Origin: Pterois miles
Taxonomy: Eukaryota > Chordata > Actinopteri > Perciformes > Scorpaenidae
DNA length: 64,000 nt
Direction of reading: 5' to 3'
NCBI GenBank assembly: GCA_947000775.1
Contig: CAMQGK010000638.1
Span: 28,531,001-28,595,000, forward strand
Shown piece after piece: positions 1-12,085 of this stretch. The first letter of the stretch is position 1. Each line of letters begins with the position of its first letter. The position numbers and the translations under genes are program-made. The notes beneath the pieces are model-generated. The model searched no databases and was not told the origin of the DNA. It saw only the letters and a program-made list of their open reading frames with translations.

Positions 1-176
1 GGATAGTGAGTAGGAGTAAATGAGTGAATGATTTTGGTTGTAATCTGTTGTTATCTGGATGCGTTTGTGGGTTTTACAACATGTAAATCAGACAAGCTAG
101 CAGATTGTCTTTAGCTTCTAGTGTCGGACCAACAGACCAACAGCTGAGACCAAAAATAAACACAGACTGAGACTGA

Positions 177-179
<3 letters not shown>

Positions 180-228
<49 letters not shown>
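180..228. repeat. (AC)n microsatellite
   Basis: An uninterrupted AC dinucleotide run of about 49 bp. Confidence 0.97.
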
Positions 229-230
<2 letters not shown>

Positions 231-351
231 CTGTGTTCCTGTTTATTGAGTTTCAGCAGCTACCTCACTTCCTTCCTGTCAGACTCCATTTCCTGACGAC
301 ACACACATATACAGATGTTTTCCTGTTCTTTAAAAATGACCAGTGTTCCCT

Positions 352-352
<1 letters not shown>

Positions 353-441
<89 letters not shown>

Positions 442-447
442 CACACA
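353..447. repeat. (AC)n microsatellite
   Basis: An AC run of about 95 bp with a single GC interruption near 435. The His-Thr and Cys-Val open frames over it are artefacts of the repeat. Confidence 0.97.
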
Positions 448-949
448 AGTACAAGTAAATGTGAAGCTACAGCCAGCAGCCAGTTAGCTTAGCTTAGCAT
501 AAATAGTGGAAACAGAGGAAACTGCTAGCCTAGCTCTGTCCACAGGGAACAAAAACCAGCTTCATATTCACTGTCCTGTTAGTCAGAGAAACTCTGAGAG
601 GTCAGAGGTCAAACAAGAACAACTAACTAACTCCACACAATATGTTTCCCTGAATATTTTTTCACCTCTGGGAGGACGACATACAAAAATATCCTGAAAT
701 CACATGAGGACATTTTTAGTGTCTCATAATTTATATGAGGAGCTACAAAAGTACCAATGCATATCAGCACACCGGCCGTTCAGCATAAGAAAGCACCACG
801 TCATGTCCACAGTGTTTCTGTAAACTCTCAGTGCCAAACAGATGCTGGGTGATGGGTAGACTAAGGTCCGACCAAGAGAGTTGAACTTAATAAAATGCTA
901 TTACTGCAGGATGCAACAATGATCAAATCTAAGCACCAGGTTTACACTA

Positions 950-2080
950 GCTTGCTAGCTAGAAACTAGCGCACTAAAGCTGGCGGGCTAGGAAGCTTGT
1001 TATTTACAACCAAATTGCTAGCTATGAATAGCTATGTAGCATTAGATAGCTAGATAGCTAACTATCATTTGCTAGCAATAAATAGCTATGTAGTTCTAAC
1101 TAGCTAGATAGTTATCTACTGCCAAATTGCTAGCTTAATATAGTTATATAGCCAGTAAGTAGCTAAGTAAACATGATGTTGAGTTTCTACACCATCCAAG
1201 TAAAATAAAAACATTTGTCAGAAATATCATACTCCATGTGGAATCAATCAGTCAATCAATCAATCAATCAAAGGTTCACTGAGGCACAAATCCCCAGATA
1301 AAGATCCAAATTATTTTATTCAGCACCAAAAGGATTTCACAAAAACAAAATCATCTTTATCTCCTCAAGTAGCTACTTTAGCCTCTGTAACAATTAACAT
1401 GAATTTATCGATTTGTGTTGCTAATGTGTGAACAGGTTGTAACGTAACTTAAAAACTAAGACCTTCCCCGAGTTTCTCAATTGTATTTAACAGCCTGCGG
1501 ACTGGGTTTTATGTGAAGAACTCTCTTCAGCTCCACTACAGCGCTAACAGTGTTGCTAACGTAGCAAAATACTGTCTTGAAAGGATAATGTTAAACATCC
1601 ACACTCAGGATTGATCTGGCTGGCTGACTTATTAAATTACTTTATCAGCTAATGTTATCAGCTAATGTTACTTATGTCAGATCAGTTACAGCTAGTTGGC
1701 TAACCTTAGCTGGATCGCTAATGTTATTGCTAGCAAAACACTATCTGAGTGGATTAGTTAGTTGGCTAGCTTGCTGTTTTTTAAATGACTTAATCAGCTA
1801 ACGTTAAAAAGCAACCAAAGCCAGATCAATGCAGTGTAGCTAAGTCCTAACTAGCTGGCTAACTTTAGCTTGATCGATAACCTTAGCACTAGCAAATCGA
1901 GTGGATATGGTAGCTGGTTAGCTTGCCGTTTGCACATGACTTTGTCAGCTAATGTTATGAAGCAACCAATCCCAGATCAATTCTGCATACAGTAGCTAAG
2001 TTACAGCTACCTGGGCTAACCTTAGCTTTATTGCTAAACTTAGCGCTAGTTGGCTAGGTTGCTGTTTGCAATGACCCAAG
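950..2080. repeat. CTAGC/AGCTA-rich degenerate repeat tract
   Basis: The words GCTAGC, AGCTAG and TTAGCTAA recur dozens of times with irregular spacing (for example 'TTGCTAGCTAGAAACTAGC' near 951). These words are largely self-complementary, so the tract is rich in short inverted repeats. The origin is unknown; it may be a decayed tandem array. Confidence 0.6.
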
Positions 2081-2149
2081 CAGGGTTGACGGTTTGACTC
2101 CTGCTGAAAATACTGAATATGCAGAGTCTAGAGATACATTTAAAAACCC

Positions 2150-2315
2150 TTGGCGGATTTTAGAAACCTTCACTGGGTGTCGGAAACCTTCATCAGGTTT
2201 TGGAAAACTTTGCCAGGTATCAGAAACCTTGGCCGGGTTTCATAAATGTTTGCTGGGTTTCAGAAACCTTCGCCTGGTTTCAGAAATGTTCGCCTTGTTT
2301 ATGAAACCTTTGCTT
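2150..2315. repeat. 20-bp tandem repeat
   Basis: About eight diverged copies of a unit like GGTTTCAGAAACCTTCGCCT. The open frame over it (2094-2345, plus strand) comes from the repeat and is not called as a gene. Confidence 0.8.
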
Positions 2316-2686
2316 TCACCGTCGGATGAAATGAAGACACGATAACAGGAAGCTGCAGAGATCTGAACACATTAATAAAGTTTGCTCAAGATGCACCGTG
2401 GAGACCAAAATCTTGACACATGAGTATACGAGATAATAAAATCTCTTTCAGGACTCTACAGAGTCTTCATTGTGATTCTAGTTCTCTAGATTATCTCATA
2501 TTTTATCTGCTATGGGGGAAAATAAAACTCTTTAAAGTCAAGTTATAACATTTACACACAAATAAGACAGTTTGAAATGTTGAACACTTGAAAACAGAAG
2601 GAACAGCAGCACCACCAGCTGTTACCTGATGAGGCAGCGACAAGTTAAATATCTGACAGACTCCAGCTGTTTTCACCTGGACCGGT

Positions 2687-3454
2687 TCACCTGGACTGGT
2701 TCTGGTCGTACCTGCAGGGAGCAGAAACAACATCATCAAGTTAATTTGAGCTTAAAAAGATTTGTTCTTTAAACCCTTATTAAGTTAATCTGATATGTTC
2801 TCTTCAGCAGATAAACTCTGGTGGAGAACATTACAACACTTTTCTTAACATCAGTTTTCACGTTTTCACTGCCGTTTTCCACATAACGGTAAACGAGTTT
2901 TCTGAGCGTTTTAAATGCCTCCTCTGTTACGTCTGTGGATCTTTCTCTTTGTTAAACAATAACTTGAATACTCACTGTGTGACGCAGTCTGGGATCTGCA
3001 CATGCTCAGTGGGGACGAAGTGAGAAAGATCCTGGAGGCTGTCGACAAACTGGAGCTTCCTGCTGAACTTAGAGCTGAACAGGAGGAGGAGGAGGAGGAG
3101 GTGAAGGAGGACGAGGAAGAGGAGGAAAAGGAGGAGGAGGAGAAGAAAGAGGAGAAGGAGGGAAGAAGAGGAGGAGGAGAAGGAGGAGGAAGAGGAGGAG
3201 GTGAAGGTGGAGGAGGAAGTGGAGGAGAAGGAGGAGGAGGAGAAGAAAGAGGAGAAGGAAGTGGAGGAGGAGGAGGAGAAAGAGGAGGAAGAAGAGGAGG
3301 AAGAGGAGGAAGAGGAGGAGGAGGAGGAGGATAGTCAGTTTGGTTTGTTGGTTCAGACCACAGACTGTATAAAAAGATGGCTGACATGACAGATCCCCAA
3401 AAGTAAAGCTAAAACATATGGATCGCCCCCCGGTGGCTGGTTCCAGTATAACTG

Positions 3455-3517
<63 letters not shown>

Positions 3518-3680
3518 AGACAAGGAGGAGGAAGAGAAAGCTGAAGAGGAAGAGAAGGAGAAAGGAGGAGGAGGAAGAGGAGGAGGAGCAGACCTGATGA
3601 AGGGTTTGATGATGGTGATGAGGGCTTTGATGTACCAGGTGGGATGAACCACATAGAAACCCTTCAGATTCTTCCTTAAC

Positions 3681-3720
<40 letters not shown>

Positions 3721-6700
3721 GCATTATCACACTGTAAGGGTTCACCCAGGCCGTCTTCCAGGGGCCAAACAGGAAGACAGGAAGAGGTCTAGACGTGTTC
3801 AGGTGTCATCACACAACGTATATCACTAAGAAGTGAGAGTCAATAGTTGGCTCCATTTCAGCAGCAGAGCTACGTCTCCACCATTTTGGACTGAAAGCAA
3901 CTACTGGACATCAGTAAAACGCCTGCAAAGAGCCGCACAAAAGTAAAACTACATTATTTCTATTCTATTGTTACATTCTACTGAAATGTCCTGTGTTGAA
4001 CAATAAAATATTATAAATATAATAAGCGTTTTCAGTCCTAAATGGAGTTTCATCTCTTCTAAACTCTTTGGTGTGAGAGACAGATATCAATTTAACTTCA
4101 ACAACACACCTTTCCTCCTTCCCTCATTTCTTTCTTTCCTCCTTCCCTCATTTCCTCCTATTCCTCCTCCTCAGTTCACTGATGAAGACGAGTTCTTCCT
4201 CTTTCTACCATCAGCACTCACAAACCTAGAACAAACTAAACACATTAATATTCATAAAGATTCACTAAGGTTAACTAGACACTGAACTGAGGTTTCTAAA
4301 CACTCAGTGACCACTGTGTACTCAGTGTACTATTAGGTACACCTGTACAATCTAATGAATCCAGTACTCCACATGAGGTTTCTAATCAGTTTTTGTCTAA
4401 ACTAACTTCTCTATTTATTGCTGAGGTCCTAGTTAAAGGAGCTGTTGTACACTGAGAGGGTTTACAGTGAAGGTCGTCTCCTACAGGAAGAAGACTGGAA
4501 CTACACCTGACCACCATGACTTCCTGTCAGAGTGAACAGAGAGTTTACCTGCGGTCGATGGTGGTGTAACACTCCCTCAGCCAGCCGATTCCTGGTAGTT
4601 TGTCTTTCTGACCTCCAGCACAAAGATACACCATCACATAGTTTTCTGCCACCATCAGATCCAGAGTTCCCACCACGTACCTGCAGACAGATAGATGTTC
4701 CCATCATGATCAACTGGAAGAACTTTTAATCATCTAGAACCATCTAGAACGACAGCTAGACATCATCAACAAACAGAGCCTGTTAGAGAGCTACGGAGCT
4801 GAAACACTGAAGCAAATGCTAACAGGTTCTAGGTAACAGGTCAGATGTTGGCGAACTAAATGCAGCCTCTCATATAGCATAATCCCGGATGCAGGTGTTA
4901 ATATTCCAAAGAATGAAGAACAAATCCAGGACCTGCTCCCACATGGTGGTAAACCCACAAGAAGCTAACTAATGACATGCTGACACTAAAGGTCAAAGGT
5001 CACAGATCATAAACAGTTTACCTGAACAGGTTATCCATCACATACTGGTAATTCTCCAGACTATTCTGTGGCAGGTAACAGGAAGAAAACACGATGATGT
5101 CATTCATACCGTCTCCATAGTAACCTGAGAGACAACAGAGCAGGTACATCAGGTAACCGTGGCCACCAGGTGAAGCGTTAGACAGGTGAGTGTCGTACCT
5201 CCGTGTGACAGCACCCTGAGGAACGGCTCCAGGACGCTCATGTTGACGCGGCTCTCCTGTGGTGGAACGCCCGTGGAGAAACAGCGCCACCTGGTGCCCT
5301 GACCGTCCACCATGTCCTCCCGCTCCAGAGCTCCCAGGTCACTCTGGTCCATCCCTGGTCCAGAACCAGTGGACCTGGAACTGTAGCCCAGCGCTCTGCA
5401 AGGCCGGGACGCCACGCCGAGACGCCGCAGGTCATCTGGAAAACAACCCTGTGATGTCATCAAAGGTTTTTGGGATAGCCTACATAAACAGGTGGTCATC
5501 CTCAGGAGTTTTGACCTTTGACCTCTCACCTTCCAGGTCGTAGATGGGGAAGGGCAGCGATTCGCTGTCGGAGGGCGTTTCCATGGCGTCCAGGTCAAAG
5601 TCCAGCCCCGTATCATCGTCGTCTTCAGCTGAGGGGGAGAGGAAGGCCGGGGGGAAGTCGTCTGAGATCGTCGACTCACTGCGACCTGGAGAGGGTCAAC
5701 GTTATTCACTGAAACTACTCCCACTGCTACTATTATTATTATTATTTATGTATGTACAGTATGTATGCATGTATGTATGTATGTATGCATGTATGTAATT
5801 ATTTATTACCCAGAGACAGGCTGAGAGCTGGAGCTACTAGGACTTTCTTCTTCTTTGGTCGTGATAAGGCCAGACTGCTGGGAGGAGCTGCAGACAGGAA
5901 GTGAGGTCATACATTCAGTCTGATGTATAAAGGAGCTGCAGGAAGAGTGCCAGTCTTTGAACACGATTTTATGTAGCAGCGAAACGGTGGAATCATAACT
6001 TCCTGCTCCATCATTTATTTATTATTTCTGAGCCCTACATGCTCATATGACATATCCGGTTGTGCCAGCTTCCTGCTAGCTGTATGCATCACTTTATTAT
6101 CTTCTAATCCACTGATGGGCTGTCTGCTGTCAGCCTGTACCGTGGTGGATGTGTTAACATCTCTGTTTCCAAACAACCGGCTATCGGCCAGCAGCATTTG
6201 TAGTATTTTGATTTGGTTTATTATTTAAATTCACCTTATAATTTACCTCCCAAACAAACACGACACTACCAGACAGTCAACTCATTTCCAGTTAAAGTAG
6301 CACTAGCTCCAAAACTCACCAGATTATGTCATATGCTAAACTGCATATTGTGACATAATTGTGCATTAATTTGAATAAAACTTAGAGACCGCATGGATTG
6401 TGATTACTCTGAATGAATATTTTATCCTTGTTTTTAAAAATATATTCCTCATGTTTTAGGATTTATGTTTTGTTTAATCTGGATTTTGTTTTTTTTATTA
6501 TTACATTTTACAATTATTTTATAATTTTGTTTTTTGCATTATTTTATTTTATTTGGATAATTTTATAATATTTATATTTTTTATATTTTATTTATGCCAT
6601 ATTTTTAATTATCTATTAATTTTGTATGTATTTTTATTTTAATATCTTATTCTTCAACTATAGATTACATTATTATTTATTATTATTATTTTATTTTATT

Positions 6701-7262
6701 TATTTATTATTATTTTATTTTATTTATTTATTTTAACCACCCACATTCTGCCCATCTGTCACAGGCTGATAGTACTAACTACAGTATATAAATATTACAT
6801 ACATTACATATAAATTGTAATAGCCTGTGTCTCAAAACGAAAAACATGTCATTAAAACGATCCCGTTACAACACACATCACAGCAGAGTTAACACTGATT
6901 TACAGTTTTATTTAAGTTAAAGGGTTAATATTCAGGACTCTCTGTACCTGGTCTGTCTCTGGTCGGCGTCGAGGATTTCTGCTCTGAGACAAACTTGTCC
7001 TCAACAGCTCCTGAAGACAGGAAGTCAGAGAGGACACTGAGAGAGGAGGAAGAGGAGGAGGAGGAGGAGGAAGAGGAGCAGCTCTGGATCCGTGAACACA
7101 TGAACACACGTTTACAATAAACTGACAGATGTAGTTTAACTCTTTCTGTAGTTAAATGTGAAACTAAATAATACGACAGCAGAATAACAGATTTAAATTG
7201 CTGACTCAACAAAACTACAAAATTAAAAAAAAATCTTCTTCTTCTCCTTATCATCATCACCA

Positions 7263-7307
<45 letters not shown>

Positions 7308-8562
7308 GACTGCAGCAGTACCTGTCTGGAGGTCAGACTCGTCCTCTGGTTCACCTGCTGGGAGACAAACAGAAGAGATGAAGACAGACTCGTCTTCCTC
7401 ACCGTCGTCTTCTTCTTCTTCTGTCTCCTCCTCGTCTAACAGAAAGAGATGAGCATCAACAGAAAGAATGACAGAACAGAATACAGTAGAAAATATGATA
7501 TTAATTAATTAATATCAGAAATACAAAGAAAATCAGTTTAACCAACTAAAAGCAGCCATAATAAATTACTTCTTGTTTGGTACCTGTCTGATCATCAGGA
7601 GCCGTGGCGGCAGTTAAAGTACTACTGGCAGCTGCTGTAGTAGCAGTAGTAGCATTAGTAGTACTGGTAGTATCAGTAGTAGTAGCAGTGTCATCTGCCA
7701 GAGGTGACCTACACACAGAAACACTATGAGACATTTACGGACTGTGAACTGAACTGAATGCATCCAGTGATATTATTTATTATTTACTACTGCACTCAAG
7801 TACAAAAAAGATAAGATAAGATAAGATAAGATAAGATAAGGTATTCCTTTAGTCCCACTGTGGGGAAATTTACGTTGTACAGCAGCAAAGAAAAGAGTGC
7901 AAAAAACACTAAGCGTCAGCAAAAGAAAAAACAAAGCAAGATACAATTTAAAAAATAGGAACAATAACTACATTATATACAAATACTGTATGTATAAATA
8001 AAAATAATGTGTACTGTACATTATTGACAGTGACTATGACTGATTACACACAATTGCACAAGTGTGAAAATAACTATTGCACAGTAATTGGAATGAAAAC
8101 CCTCTTGAGTATTGTACAGTATGAATATTAAGGTATTTGTACTTTATTTTAGCATTTTACTTGGAGTTTTTTGTCAAAACACACTGCACAGCTCTTTAGC
8201 GCCGTGCATCAACGTGCAGGGTGGTCCGAGAGACTTCAGCGTGCCATATTTCACTTTGCTAGACGTAGTGTCCATACTTTAAATTCAGACTTTGATTCTC
8301 ACAAGCCATCATTTTGGCCACATGAGGTTGGTTACCATGGTTACACGCCTCCAACCGGCGAGGAGGCTCTCAGGAAGTGACGTAAATTACTGCTCAAAGA
8401 TCCACACTGCTGATTATTCACTATGAAGTACGCTGAACGGTAGTACACCTGCTGAGCGTGTCGTAGAGCAGCGCAGATTTGTGATAAAGTGATAAACTGA
8501 GAGTGGATGACTTCTGACCTGGAGGCGTCTTCCTCCTGTTCCTCTTCCTCTCTGAACTCCAT
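2687..8562 (-). CDS. bnipl: BNIP2-family protein with BCH/CRAL-TRIO domain, likely BNIP-like (bnipl)
   Basis: Twelve coding exons were joined by GT-AG sites with matching phases: 8562-8519, 7708-7584, 7435-7322, 7010-6948, 5887-5810, 5685-5530, 5435-5199, 5124-5022, 4680-4549, 3680-3594, 3074-2976 and 2711-2687. They give 1263 nt, or 420 aa plus stop. The N-terminal half is acidic and low-complexity, with a Thr-rich stretch (about residues 22-45) and a Glu run. It is followed by a basic PKKKKVLVAPALSLSL motif and an acidic DLDAMETPSDSES segment shared with BNIP2 and caytaxin. The C-terminal BCH domain (about residues 240-412) shows LSHGGYYGDGMNDIIVF, YVVGTLDLMVAENYV, IDRRLRKNLK and KPFISSKFSRKLQFVDSL. 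Family members are cytosolic scaffolds that bind small-GTPase regulators and kinesin light chain. GTLDLMVAENY and HPTWYIKA favour BNIPL over BNIP2, PRUNE2 or ATCAY; the paralogue choice is less sure than the family. The acidic-Trp motif of caytaxin seems absent. Confidence 0.9.
3083..3332. repeat. (GGA/GAA)n polypurine tract inside a bnipl intron
   Basis: About 250 bp of almost pure purine on the plus strand, hence polypyrimidine in the minus-strand transcript. It lies in the intron 3075-3593 and runs up to the acceptor of the penultimate coding exon. The Glu/Gly-rich and Pro/Ser-rich open frames over it are artefacts. Confidence 0.95.
3457..3514. repeat. (GA)n microsatellite
   Basis: A GA run of about 58 bp in the same bnipl intron as the GGA tract. 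It continues into further GA-rich sequence up to 3590. Confidence 0.95.
3681..3718. repeat. (AC)n, read as (TG)n at the bnipl exon-10 acceptor
   Basis: On the transcribed strand this is about 17 TG units followed directly by TAG and then exon 10 (3680-3594). No separate polypyrimidine tract lies between the repeat and the AG. Confidence 0.92.
3817..4055 (+). mobile_element. dispersed repeat family 'AGTCAATAGTTGGCTCCAT'
   Basis: Shares long blocks with 27355-27620, 29455-29665, 36575-36790 and 41050-41225: GTCAATAGTTGGCTCCAT, TTTTGGACTGAAAGC, AAAACTACATTATTT and CTGAAATGTCCTGTGTTGAA. All copies have the same orientation. No coding capacity or terminal repeats were found, and the family was not recognised by name. 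This copy sits in the bnipl intron 3681-4548. Confidence 0.7.
7262..7306. repeat. (ATT)n microsatellite
   Basis: About 15 ATT units in the bnipl intron between exons 3 and 4. Confidence 0.95.
7802..7880 (-). mobile_element. 3' tail of a SINE/LINE-type retroposon
   Basis: A run of (AAGAT)n is followed by the reverse of a retroposon tail (CCTTTAGTCCCACTGTGGGG). The same tail ends the complete SINEs in this window (for example 54543-54836) and recurs at 57003 and 61272. Only the tail is present here, so it is a 5'-truncated insertion in a bnipl intron. Confidence 0.6.
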
Positions 8563-11500
8563 GTTGGTCCTGCTGACAAAATGTACGTAGTTACTTCAAT
8601 TTAAAGTTTAAATTTGACACATAAAACAGATCATCAGACATCACTATCATGTCCAGTGTTACTTTTCTATTGTAGTTTATTCATTTTACTATTATTTGTT
8701 ATTCTACTAGACACTGGTGTTAAAATGACTTTATATTTATTACTCTGTTGCTGTTTAATTTATGAGCAATCTGGGACAACAATTTCTTTCTGGATTAATG
8801 AAGTTCAATAAGTACTTAATGAAGTATTTATTATATATTTATTAATGAAGTATTTACTATTCATTAAGTGTTTATTATTTATTTATTTAACAGGTATTTA
8901 TTTTTATTAATTAATTTATTAATGAAATATGTATTATTTATTTAATGAAGTTGCTAGCTTCCCCTGGGCGCTTTCAGTAGCCCACTGCTCCTAAAATACT
9001 TAAGATGGGTTAAATGCAAAGATCAAATTTCATGTATGAAATGTGAGAAATTATATATATCTCCTGATTCAATAGTATCACCATACTTGACTACCGATTC
9101 CATATGTATTACAATTTTTACGTATTGCCCGAAGATATTACAATTTATTGCGATATTTGTTAACTTTTTCAACACTAGACCATGAGAAAAAGTTGAGTCC
9201 TGCACTTCTAGGGACTTTTACTTTGAAAAAAATGAGGTTGTATCGACACTGACCCTCCATCGTTTTCTACTTTCTCGTTTCGGCTCGCGGCGGTTTGTTT
9301 TGGTTGACGGATACCGAACGGACATGATGTGACGTTACTCAGACTACAACAATAAAAGTGGTAACTTCTGCTCGCCTCCACAGAGACTGAAATGAAGCAA
9401 ATATATTGATTCTGGCTTTAAAAACATTTAAATAAATAAATAATTGTGATACATAGTTGAATCTGTGTTTTTTCCCGCCCCTTGTAGATATAGTAACACT
9501 ATGAATGGCCACTGCTCAGAAGTACTTCTTTAATGATGCTTTAACTACATGAAGCTGATAACACTTATGTACTTGTACTTTAGTAGAGGTTTTAATACAA
9601 GACTTGTTATGGAGTATTATTATAATAGTACTGCTATTGTACTGTAAAGAGCGACTGGAGCAAATATGATTTCTAGAAGTTATTTTTATAAAATGTCTCT
9701 ATATGCTGACAGTACTACATGAGACAGGTAACCTGAAAAAAATGATCTGTGCAACCGGATGAAAACAACCAATCAGAGCCGAGCTGGAGCCTCTGATCAG
9801 CTGTCAATCACTCTGAACTCTGATCAGATATGGATCAATATTTTGTTACTGTAATGACTATTTCTCTCCTCACATGTTCTCAGAAACATCTTGTAGTTAC
9901 TGTTTTTCTGCTGTAAAATGAGAAAGTTTGTGACCCGGCATCCATGTTGAGATCAGTTGAGGAAATACCAAGCACCGCCCACCAGCTGGAGCACAGCCAA
10001 TAGGAACGCTCTCTCTCGCTCTCTGACGTGACCTGTGATTGGTCAAAGTCTTCCATCACTGGCTAGATATTTTAAAGCCTGAAATCAGAGCTGTGAGGAG
10101 GTGCAGAAGTCGAGTTTTCTCTCAGAACACTTGAACTACAATTTGCTGAAAGATTTTGTTTTTTTTGTCAAATAATGCTGAAAATATTCTGCCTGCTGAA
10201 GCTTTAAGTGAAAATCTTTGCATTTATTACATTGAAGATCTAAGTTGTTTTAAACAAAAAGTTAAAATTAAATGAGTTAATTCAATCTGCTTAACTTATT
10301 AATGTAGAACTTATATGTTTAATGCAGTCTGCTGTGTTCCTGTTTACTTCTGTCAACGTTTTTATAGAAACACTTTAATTTGGTGAGTACTTCCCTTCCA
10401 GACAGGAGGAATACAGTTTATAAATAAATAATTATAAGTTCAAAACAGTAGATTCACATACACGCTCATTTTTCATTACAATTCTACAAATATATTTTAT
10501 AGAATAAAAATTAAATAAATCATGTAACAAATAAAATACAAGGAAAGAAAAGACGAATACATTGGAAAAAAAATGTCTGAACAATTTAAAAGTTTTTGCC
10601 AATATAGAATGTTTGAGTTTTAAGTTTTCAATCATAGTCAATCGGCATCTTTAAGAGTATAAAAAGCGGTTATTCATTTAAGCTATATAATTTTATGTAT
10701 ATAATATTTGCTGAGATAATAATCAAATTATGTAAATCTCATCTACAGAAAAACTGGGTTTGTTGACAGTAATATAGTAATGGTAGTATAGTAATAGTCT
10801 TTGCTTGTGTGATATCTTTTTCAAAATGTTTAAGTTCTTCTGTAACTAAACCAAAAAGAATTAAACAATCTACAGACACATGGTCGGTAGTTTCCCTGCA
10901 CAGTAGTGACGGAGGATTTCTAGTATCAGACAGTCAAGTAACTCAGAAGTGAAGTCGACTGCAGGCCGTCCACATACGGAGTGCTGAAAGTTGTCAGGCT
11001 GAGATCTCAGAGCTGAAGTCATTGTTGTGTAAACGTCTCTTATCTCACGGAGTCGAGGTCACAGCGAAGGAGACCGAGAGGTCGAACACAAACTGATCTC
11101 AAACGACACAATGAAGATTTAAAAAGAAAACATAAAGACTCACAGCAGCTCTGCTCTCTCTGGGAGTCGACAGGAAGCTCGCTCACTCAGCCAGGTGAGG
11201 TGAGACAGGTGAGACGGGTGAGACGGGATCACTGCTGCTCACCTGGAGACTCACCTGGTGACATCACAGCCAGTTTATGAGCGGACTCTACCACCTCACC
11301 TGTCTGTCTCTCTCCGTGTGCTGTGGGACAACAGGAGGGCAGAGGTGTGGCGTGTTACCATGGCGATTATGACTGTACAAGCAGGGTGGAAACGGCAGCG
11401 TGCATGCCCCTACCTGCTGAGTACACACCTGTGTGTACTCACTGCGATGACTTTCTATTCCTCTGCTGTGTTTGTGTATTCAGAGGTTTTGGTGAATTAA

Positions 11501-12018
11501 AGGGTTAAAAACTCAGTTTAAGAGATTCTGATTGTTGCTGACAAGTTGAGTCCAGTTTACTCCAACTGCTTGTGATTTCACAGAGCAACAGGATGAACAA
11601 GTCTGCCGTCACGCCAGCAGCTCTGAGGCTGCACTTAAAGGGTTAATGTGTCAGCTGTGGCCTGAATTTATATTTAAACAACAACATCAACAGGATGTGA
11701 TGAAGTTACAGCGTTGGTGTTATTTCACAGACGTCCATGTATCGTGTTGCAGAGATTTCTACTGAAATGTGGATGCTAACCAGCTAGCATGCTAACCAGC
11801 TAGCCTCCACCCATCCAGCCTTGTAATAGCACTGGTACATATGAGAGGTGATAGTGAGTCAAGGTAGCGTCCAGTCTGCTGTCAGTCCACCAAACATCAG
11901 TCAAAAAAAAAGTCAAAGCCACGCCCCCTTTTGGGGGATAGAAAACTGAAGATCTGATAGACTTCAATGCAATCTGGCATAAGTTTGGATTGTATACACA
12001 TATACATATATACAGTAT

Positions 12019-12019
12019 G

Positions 12020-12080
<61 letters not shown>
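12019..12080. repeat. (TA)n microsatellite
   Basis: About 60 bp of alternating TA flanked by degenerate ATACATATATAC units from 11995 to 12200. Confidence 0.93.

Positions 12081-12085
<5 letters not shown>

Larger units (their letters stand above)
1..2686. other. intergenic, repeat-rich
   Basis: I see no convincing coding exon here. The stretch holds two long (AC)n microsatellites, a degenerate copy of the dispersed 'AACTGCTAGCCTAGC' repeat near 480-535, a CTAGC/AGCTA-rich stretch at about 950-2080, and a short 20-bp tandem repeat near 2150-2315. It is the 3' flank of the minus-strand BNIP2-family gene that ends at 2687. The gene's poly(A) signal was not identified. Confidence 0.6.

Noticed and set aside
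233..487. Plus-strand His-Thr-rich open frame and minus-strand Cys-Val frame
   Set aside because: Both are translations of the (AC)n microsatellite, with no other coding signal.
3002..3334. 110-aa Glu/Gly-rich plus-strand frame starting MLSGDEVRKILEAVDKLELP
   Set aside because: The natural-looking start is the antisense of bnipl exon 11, and the rest is the GGA repeat.
5149..5724. 191-aa minus-strand frame across bnipl
   Set aside because: Only its 5199-5435 part is a true exon; the remainder is intron or the wrong frame of exon 6.
8171..8380. 69-aa plus-strand frame MSKHTAQLFSAV
   Set aside because: No homology recognised and no splice or promoter context; it lies in bnipl intron 1.
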